DNA of 64,000 bases from Deltaproteobacteria bacterium (GTDB lineage Bacteria > Myxococcota_A > Polyangia > Polyangiales > Houyiibacteriaceae). A program made the position numbers and the translations under genes. The notes under the pieces are model-generated. The model did no database searches and was not told the origin of the DNA. It saw only the letters and a program-made list of their open reading frames with translations. Positions 59,568-64,000 of the stretch are shown one piece after another; position 1 is the first letter of the stretch, and each line of letters starts with the position of its first letter. The stretch is taken from the NCBI GenBank assembly GCA_017644045.1, contig JAEPMI010000008.1, positions 434,001-498,000 on the forward strand. The letters are read 5' to 3'.

Positions 59568-59894
59568 ATGGCTCCGTCCGACGCTCTCGTGATCCTGTGT
59601 ACGGCTCCCAACAGCGATGTGGGCGCACGACTCGCCCGTGGCCTGGTCGAAGCCGAGCTCGCCGCGTGCGTGAACCTCATCGCCGGCGTCCGGTCCTTCT
59701 ACCGCTGGAAGGGGAAGGTCGAAGACGAGAGCGAGGTGCAGCTGGTGGTGAAGACCCGGGCCTCGCGCTTCGACGAGGTTCGGGCGTGGGTCGAGGAGAA
59801 TCACCCTTACGACACACCCGAGATCCTCGCGCTCCCGGTGAGCGGTGGCAGCGACGCCTACCTCGCGTGGGTGGGCGAGCAGGTCCCGGGCTGA
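59568..59894 (+). CDS. cutA: Divalent-cation tolerance protein CutA1
   Basis: The 108-residue protein has the CutA length and signature: TAPNSDVGARLARGLVEAEL, AACVNLIAGVRSFYRWKGKV and ENHPYDTPEILALPVSGG, with the family's ACVN, Y.W.G and HPYD motifs. CutA forms stable trimers that bind copper; its exact role is still unsettled. It is followed one base later by xerD. Confidence 0.95.
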   Translation: MAPSDALVILCTAPNSDVGARLARGLVEAELAACVNLIAGVRSFYRWKGKVEDESEVQLVVKTRASRFDEVRAWVEENHPYDTPEILALPVSGGSDAYLAWVGEQVPG

Positions 59895-59895
59895 C

Positions 59896-60792
59896 GTGGA
59901 CACGGTCGCCAGCGATCGCGCGGTGGACGCGTTCCTCGCGCACCTGCGAGTGGAGAAGGGCCACAGCCCCCACACGATGGAAGGCTACGCTCGGGACCTC
60001 GGGCGCTGGCGCGCGTACCTCGACGAGGAGTCGGTCGGGCTCGACCAGGCGGAGCTCATGCACGTCGCCGGCTTCCTCGTTCACCTGGCGCGCGAGGGGC
60101 TCTCGGCACGCTCGCAGGCGAGGGCGCTGAGCGCGCTGCGCGGCCTGCATGGTTGGCTGGTTCGCGAACGACTCGCTCCCGCGGACCCGACCGAGCTGGT
60201 CGATCGACCGAAGCTCGCCAAGCGCTTGCCCAAGGTGCTGACCGTCGACGAGGTGAAACGGCTGCTCTCGGCGCCGCGGGGCGACAAGAAGAACCGCATC
60301 CGCGATCGCGCGATGCTCCACACGATGTACGCCGCGGGGCTGCGGGTGAGCGAGCTCGTCGGCCTCGATCTGAACGACCTGAACCTCGAAGCGGGCTTTC
60401 TCTCGGCGTTCGGCAAGGGTCGAAAGCGGCGCATCGTGCCCATCGGGGAGGTCGCGAAGAAGCACCTCGGACGCTACCTCGGCGAGGTGCGGCCGCAGTG
60501 GTCGAAGCCGGGCTCGCGGGCGGTCTTCTTGACCAGCCGAGGCGGTCCGCTCACCCGCCAGGCGTTCTGGAAGAACGTGAAGAAGTACGCCGCCGAGGCG
60601 GGCATCACGAAGACGGTGTACCCGCACGAGCTGCGCCACAGCTTCGCGACGCACCTACTCATCGGCGGCGCCGACCTCCGAGTGGTGCAGACCCTGCTCG
60701 GTCACGCAGACATCGCGACCACTCAGATCTACACGCACGTGACCGGCGAACGGCTGCACGACTTGATGGAGCGGCACCACCCGAGAGGCTGA
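59896..60792 (+). CDS. xerD: Site-specific tyrosine recombinase XerD
   Basis: A 298-residue protein from GTG 59896, the usual XerC/D length. The catalytic set is complete: R150 in AAGLRVSEL, K174 in FGKGRKRR, H244 and R247 in YPHELRHSFATHLL, H270 in LLGHADIATTQ and Y279 in IYTHV. The N-terminal SAM-like domain has EKGHSPHTMEGYARDLGRW. It resolves chromosome dimers at dif with XerC and FtsK. XerD rather than XerC is chosen from the SSHLL-like SATHLL motif and the LGH..I.TTQIYTH tail. A hairpin follows at once. Confidence 0.93.
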   Translation: MDTVASDRAVDAFLAHLRVEKGHSPHTMEGYARDLGRWRAYLDEESVGLDQAELMHVAGFLVHLAREGLSARSQARALSALRGLHGWLVRERLAPADPTELVDRPKLAKRLPKVLTVDEVKRLLSAPRGDKKNRIRDRAMLHTMYAAGLRVSELVGLDLNDLNLEAGFLSAFGKGRKRRIVPIGEVAKKHLGRYLGEVRPQWSKPGSRAVFLTSRGGPLTRQAFWKNVKKYAAEAGITKTVYPHELRHSFATHLLIGGADLRVVQTLLGHADIATTQIYTHVTGERLHDLMERHHPRG

Positions 60793-60797
60793 GCACG

Positions 60798-60823
60798 CCG
60801 CCGGAGGCATCGGCCTCCGGCGG
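60798..60823. terminator. Strong hairpin between xerD and the convergent AhpD-like gene
   Basis: An 11-bp stem, CCGCCGGAGGC with GCCTCCGGCGG around ATCG, sits between the two stop codons. There is no T tract. It is probably a shared terminator. Confidence 0.65.
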
Positions 60824-60833
60824 GCGCTCGTCG

Positions 60834-61379
60834 TCAGGCCGCGTCGGCGACGCGCACGACCGGGAAGTCGATCTCGGTCTCCGCGACGTTGTTGAGGATG
60901 TTGGTCAGGAAGTTCACCGCGACGTGCGCGACGATCTCGACGATCTGCGCGTCGGTGAAGCCGGCTTCTCGAACGGTGGCGAGCTCTCCCTCCGGCACCT
61001 TGCCGCGGGTGGCGAGCACCGTCCGAGCGAAGTGGACCGCGGCTGCGGCCTTCGGGTCGGTGGAGGTGCCTTGGCGCGCGAGCTCCGCGTCTTCGGGCGT
61101 GAGCTTCGCGAGCTCGCGACCGAGGTAGGTGTGCGCCGAGAGGCAGTAGTCGCACCCGTTCGCCTGCGCGATGGCGATGGCGATCCGCTCGCGGGTCTTC
61201 GCGTCGAGGGTCTTCGCGAGCGCGCCGCTGAGGCCGAGGTAGCCCTGGAGCGCGGCCGGGCTCAGCGCGAAGAGTCGGAACAGGTTCGGCACCGTGCCGA
61301 GCTGCTTCTCGACTCCGTCGAGGAGCGGCTGCGAGGGGGTCGGGACGGCGTCTCGGGCGGGAATGGCGATGCGGGTCAT
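60834..61379 (-). CDS. Carboxymuconolactone-decarboxylase / AhpD-like protein
   Basis: The 181-residue protein has the AhpD-type redox motif with C76 and C79 and the conserved H83 in NGCDYCLSAHTYLG. N-terminal helices follow the family pattern VPNLFRLFALSPAALQGYLG. Such proteins reduce hydroperoxides or act as general thiol peroxidases. It is divergent from a LysR regulator with a 115-base shared region, the classic layout for control by that regulator. Confidence 0.93.
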   Translation of the reverse strand: MTRIAIPARDAVPTPSQPLLDGVEKQLGTVPNLFRLFALSPAALQGYLGLSGALAKTLDAKTRERIAIAIAQANGCDYCLSAHTYLGRELAKLTPEDAELARQGTSTDPKAAAAVHFARTVLATRGKVPEGELATVREAGFTDAQIVEIVAHVAVNFLTNILNNVAETEIDFPVVRVADAA

Positions 61380-61471
61380 GGGGAGCTCCTGGTCTGTGAT
61401 GAGCCGGCTCGATTGCCGACGAGACCGTTCTAGTCATCCCAAGCACGGCAGTAATGGCTTCATTTGGCACT

Positions 61472-61485
61472 TCACCATTGCGTGA
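61472..61485. promoter_or_regulatory. Dyad in the LysR / AhpD-like intergenic region
   Basis: TCAC-N6-GTGA lies at 61472-61485, within a larger imperfect inverted repeat whose outer arms are CATTTGGCA (61461-61469) and TGCACCAATG (61488-61497). It is close to the LysR start and is a candidate operator for autoregulation and for the divergent gene. Confidence 0.45.
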
Positions 61486-61494
61486 TATGCACCA

Positions 61495-62397
61495 ATGGTG
61501 GACCGACTGGACTCCATGAGGACCTTCGTGGCCGTCGCCGAGGCGGAGGGCTTCGCCGAAGCTGCGCGCCGGCTGCGGATCGCCCCTTCCACTGTCTCCC
61601 GTGCCGTCGCTGCGCTCGAGGAGGAGCTCGGCATCACGCTGCTCAGCCGGACCACCAGGGTCGTCCGGCTGACCGAACGCGGCGCGATCTACCTCGAACG
61701 CTGCCGGCGCATCCTCGAGGACGTCGAGGCGGCCGACCGACTCGTGCGGGGCGAGAGCGCGGAGCCGAGGGGGCGGCTCACCATCACCGCGCCCGTCTGC
61801 TTCGGACGGCTCGCGGTCCTGCCGGTCGTCGAGCAGCTCTTGCGAGCGCACCCGGCCTTGTCCGTGCGCCTCACGCTCCTGGACCGCGTGGTCGACCTGG
61901 TCCAGGAGGGCATGGACGTCGGCGTGCGCATCGGGCCGCTCCCGGACAGCACGCTGCTCGCCACGAAGGTGGGACTCACCCGCCGCGTCGTGGTCGCGTC
62001 ACCGAGCTACCTCGAGAGCGCTGGTTCGCTCGAATCGCCGGCCGACCTCGGCCGCCATCGGGTCATCGTCTTCGAGTCGATCGAGGCCACGCGCGACTGG
62101 CGTTTCGGCGCCGAGCAGGCGACGAGCGCTCGGGTCGAGGGCACACTCGTGGTGAACAACGTCGACTCTGCCATCGCCGCGGCCGAGGCGGGGCTCGGGG
62201 TCACCCGAGTGCTCTGCTACCAGGCGAAGGAAGCGATCGCCGCGGGGAGACTCGTGCTCGCCCTCGAGAGCTACGCCACGCCGCCGATGCCGGTGAACCT
62301 GGTCCGGCCGCCCCACCGCGGAGAGTCTCCGGAGGTCGGGGCGTTCGTGACGGCGGCGAAGGCATATTTCCGCGACCACCCGGTTGGCCTCGAGTGA
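61495..62397 (+). CDS. LysR-family transcriptional regulator
   Basis: The 300-residue protein starts at ATG 61495; GTG 61498 is equally possible and more typical (VDRLDSMRTF). The winged helix-turn-helix is clear: VAVAEAEGFAEAARRLRIAP then STVSRAVAALEEELGITLL and FSRT-like LSRTTR. The effector domain (~90-295) has MDVGVRIGPLPDSTLLATKV, placing it with the DhcR/AphA-like group. No ribosome site precedes the start, so it may be leaderless. It likely controls the divergent AhpD-like gene in response to oxidative or aromatic signals; that is inference. Confidence 0.94.
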   Translation: MVDRLDSMRTFVAVAEAEGFAEAARRLRIAPSTVSRAVAALEEELGITLLSRTTRVVRLTERGAIYLERCRRILEDVEAADRLVRGESAEPRGRLTITAPVCFGRLAVLPVVEQLLRAHPALSVRLTLLDRVVDLVQEGMDVGVRIGPLPDSTLLATKVGLTRRVVVASPSYLESAGSLESPADLGRHRVIVFESIEATRDWRFGAEQATSARVEGTLVVNNVDSAIAAAEAGLGVTRVLCYQAKEAIAAGRLVLALESYATPPMPVNLVRPPHRGESPEVGAFVTAAKAYFRDHPVGLE

Positions 62398-62441
62398 CGC
62401 GAGCAGTTGCCGACGGTCGGTTCGCACGGCACAGCAAGCGC

Positions 62442-63110
62442 ATGCGTGCCCTCGTTCCCTTTGCCCTCGTCCTCGCGTTTGCGAGTGGAGTCGCGCACGC
62501 GCAGTCGGACGATCTGCCGCCGGAAGAGCGGTGGCGACTGGAGCTCGTCCTCTCGGGCGAGCGCCACTACGTGAGGATGATCGCGGAGACGCCCGAGGGC
62601 GGGGAGGACGAGGTCGCGTCGCGACTCTGGACGGGTGGGTTCGACCTCTGTCCGATGGACGTCATCCGGCGATGGGTCCACATCGGTGGCTGCCTCGGCC
62701 TGCATTTGGTTCCGGGGAATGATGCCGAGTATGGCGTCGCCTACGAGGACCAGACCCTCGCGTACTTGGCTCGAATGCAGCTCCGAGCCACGTTCTTCGC
62801 CCCCGGCAGGTACCTTCGCGGGGGCCTCGACCTCCACTATCGGTCCTACCTTCGCGTTCAGGGTGGACGCGAGAGCGGCCTCGAGGCGGGCTTCCGTCTC
62901 GGCGTCGAGTTCCTGCTCGGAGAGCAAAACACCCCCCTGATGATCGGTCTCTCGTTCCGGGCACCGCTCTTCGCGACTCGTTCGGACTCGACGTACTCCT
63001 GGCCGATCTCGGCGGGGGGAATGGAGGTCGGCTCGGACACTCGGCCCACCCGCAACGTCCGCTTCTATGTGCTCGGCCTCGTCGTCGGGTCGGTCTTCTC
63101 GTTCCGCTGA
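62442..63110 (+). CDS. Outer-membrane beta-barrel-like protein
   Basis: A 222-residue protein from ATG 62442 with signal peptide RALVPFALVLAFASGVAHAQ. The mature part shows alternating hydrophobic strands (ARMQLRATFFAPGRYLRGGL, RESGLEAGFRLGVEFLLGEQ, RFYVLGLVVGSVFSFR) compatible with an eight-stranded barrel. The final Phe-Arg is close to a barrel-insertion end. Two cysteines near the middle may pair. I recognise no specific family. It lies 44 bases after the LysR gene. Confidence 0.65.
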   Translation: MRALVPFALVLAFASGVAHAQSDDLPPEERWRLELVLSGERHYVRMIAETPEGGEDEVASRLWTGGFDLCPMDVIRRWVHIGGCLGLHLVPGNDAEYGVAYEDQTLAYLARMQLRATFFAPGRYLRGGLDLHYRSYLRVQGGRESGLEAGFRLGVEFLLGEQNTPLMIGLSFRAPLFATRSDSTYSWPISAGGMEVGSDTRPTRNVRFYVLGLVVGSVFSFR

Positions 63111-63605
63111 CTACTCGGCCGCGTCGCCGCACGGCGGCGGCGGGTAGGTCCCGCCCATCACGCGGACGTCGCGCTCGCTGACCAGCAGCTCGCCGTCGGG
63201 CGTGGTCATCTCCGCGCGGAAGCGGACCAGCTCGCCGACCAGGCACGAGGGCTCCTCGACGATGCCGGTGTAGCCGATGCGCTGGCGCCACCCTTCGGAG
63301 TTCGGGCTCTCGAAGGGGAGCTCGATGGCGGTCTCGTCGGCGGGCCGACTCTCGTCGGCGGGCTGGACCGTGAGCCGGATCGGGGGCCGGTCCATGTTCA
63401 CGCCGCGCACGCGGAGGCTGACCCACATGTGCCAGCCCCCCTGCGCGCCGCGGACCAGCTCCACCTCCTGGCCGTCTTCCAGCGCGTCGAAGCGCCAGGA
63501 GCCGGTGCCGAGCTCGAGCGCCGGGTCTTCGGCCGGCGGCGGCACCTCACCGCAGCCGAGCGCGAGCCCGGCGACGGTGAGCAGGAGGATGGAGCGGAGC
63601 GACAC
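63111..63605 (-). CDS. Small beta-rich lipoprotein
   Basis: A 164-residue protein from GTG 63605 with signal SLRSILLLTVAGLALGC (lipobox ALGC). The mature part is predicted as a beta sandwich (GWHMWVSLRVRGVNMDRPPI, ELVRFRAEMTTPDGELLVSE), and the end PPPPCGDAAE holds a second cysteine. I recognise no family. It starts 2 bases after the stop of the surface-protein gene that enters from the right edge, so the two are co-transcribed. Confidence 0.7.
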   Translation of the reverse strand: MSLRSILLLTVAGLALGCGEVPPPAEDPALELGTGSWRFDALEDGQEVELVRGAQGGWHMWVSLRVRGVNMDRPPIRLTVQPADESRPADETAIELPFESPNSEGWRQRIGYTGIVEEPSCLVGELVRFRAEMTTPDGELLVSERDVRVMGGTYPPPPCGDAAE

Positions 63606-63607
63606 GT

Positions 63608-64000
63608 TCAGCTCCGGCGACGGCGGATGGCGACGAGGCCGACCATGAGCGCGAGCACGAAGCCGGCCGCGCCGCGGGTGTTGCCGCCGACCGAGCAGAC
63701 CCCGCCGTCGGGCGGGCCGGGGATGGTCGAGTTGTGGCTGCTGAGGGCCGCGGCGATGGCGCCGGTGTTGTCCTCGACCACCTCGCCGGTGCCCTCGGTG
63801 CCGACGCGCACGATGCGCTCGTTGGCGGGCATGCCGGCGTCGTCGACGTCGAAGGGCCAGATGTTGCCGTTGCCGCGGATGACGCCGCCGTCCTCGAGCT
63901 CGATGCGCCAGGGCGCCTCGAACTGCGAGATGCTCGGCGAGCACTCGATGATGCGGTCGGCCGTGTGCTGGTTCGAATGGTCGCCGAGGTCGGCGTTGAA
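63608..64000 (-). CDS. Cell-surface protein with MYXO-CTERM-like tail (N-terminus beyond right edge)
   Basis: The last 130 codons of a minus-strand gene that continues past the right edge. The visible part has RIIECSPSISQFEAPWRIEL and DDAGMPANERIVRVGTEGTG. It ends in a tripartite sorting-like tail: a Cys motif (GGVCSVGGNTRG), a hydrophobic helix (AAGFVLALMVGLVAI) and an Arg cluster (RRRRS). This layout matches MYXO-CTERM and related C-terminal sorting signals that anchor proteins at the myxobacterial surface. The main domain lies outside the window. Confidence 0.75.
   Translation of the reverse strand, partial: FNADLGDHSNQHTADRIIECSPSISQFEAPWRIELEDGGVIRGNGNIWPFDVDDAGMPANERIVRVGTEGTGEVVEDNTGAIAAALSSHNSTIPGPPDGGVCSVGGNTRGAAGFVLALMVGLVAIRRRRS

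Noticed and set aside
59896-60792. Tyrosine recombinase as evidence of an integrated mobile element
   Set aside because: Length and motifs are those of housekeeping XerC/D, it follows cutA, and no att-like repeats or phage genes are near.
1-64000. CRISPR arrays, insertion sequences, rRNA genes and prophage structural genes
   Set aside because: I saw no regularly spaced repeats, no transposase signatures, no rRNA motifs and no capsid, terminase or tail proteins.

Overview
This is a GC-rich chromosomal window from a myxobacterium-like organism (Myxococcota, most like the Sandaracinaceae/Polyangiales). The basis is inference from gene content: a Pkn-type Ser/Thr kinase, type IV pilus genes, many lipoproteins with Asp-Gly or Cys-rich linkers, TPR and PEGA proteins, an FHA-GGDEF cyclase and a MYXO-CTERM-like tail. 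I see no transposase, prophage structural gene, rRNA or CRISPR array. After annotation no gene-free stretch longer than 300 bases remains. Many adjacent genes overlap as ATGA, GTGA or TGATG, so translational coupling is the rule here.

Layout. 1-5247 (minus): a TPR/PEGA-like exported protein, a Ser/Thr kinase, pilC and a PilS-like histidine kinase cut by the left edge. 5409-6859: a small Cys-rich secreted protein, then three tandem tRNA-like genes on the minus strand (5630-5931), then a DUF1963 protein. 6919-8323: pilT and a small gene. 8414-14170 (minus): YbjN-like protein, acidic PEGA protein, purM, purN, an FAD oxidoreductase and a two-domain GST-N protein. 14216-19520 (plus): amidase lipoprotein, glnD and a TPR lipoprotein. 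19704-23145 (plus): OmpA protein, Cys-rich lipoprotein and FHA-GGDEF cyclase. 23224-31357 (minus): lipoprotein, MscS channel, a large membrane NTPase, rlmE, rplC, tatD and a HEAT-repeat protein. 31508-38920: lipoproteins, a zinc metallopeptidase, a PEBP protein, a Cys/His peptidase-like protein and a broken glutamate-synthase-like N-terminus. 38929-43662 (minus): metG, holB, a TetR regulator and a membrane-anchored unknown. 43714-46555 (plus): malQ, mazG and a decayed SUKH gene. 46569-49889 (minus): lipoprotein, epmA, efp and a lipoprotein. 50041-56773: coiled-coil/TPR protein, zinc-ribbon protein, small exported proteins, a patatin, and a large fusion of an M1-peptidase-like region with an outer-membrane barrel. 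56951-64000: small membrane protein, pseudo-amidotransferase, lipoprotein, zinc-ribbon protein, cutA, xerD, an AhpD-like protein divergent from a LysR regulator, an outer-membrane protein, a lipoprotein, and a cell-surface protein cut by the right edge.

The most unusual element is the tRNA trio at 5630-5931. Two members, with anticodons CGA and GCT (both serine), fold with an 8-bp acceptor stem, a 4-bp T stem, a 6-bp D stem and a 4-nt D loop. This is the non-canonical 8/4 design known from so-called allo-tRNAs, with a D arm like tRNA-Sec. The third carries a tyrosine anticodon (GTA) but has a long variable arm and a G at position 73, a serine-type discriminator. All three might therefore be seryl-tRNA synthetase substrates. 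Other points of interest are enzymes that have lost key residues: GlnD without the HD aspartate, a class II amidotransferase without Cys2, and an M1-like protein without HExxH. A membrane NTPase is paired with MscS, and rplC lies outside a ribosomal-protein operon.
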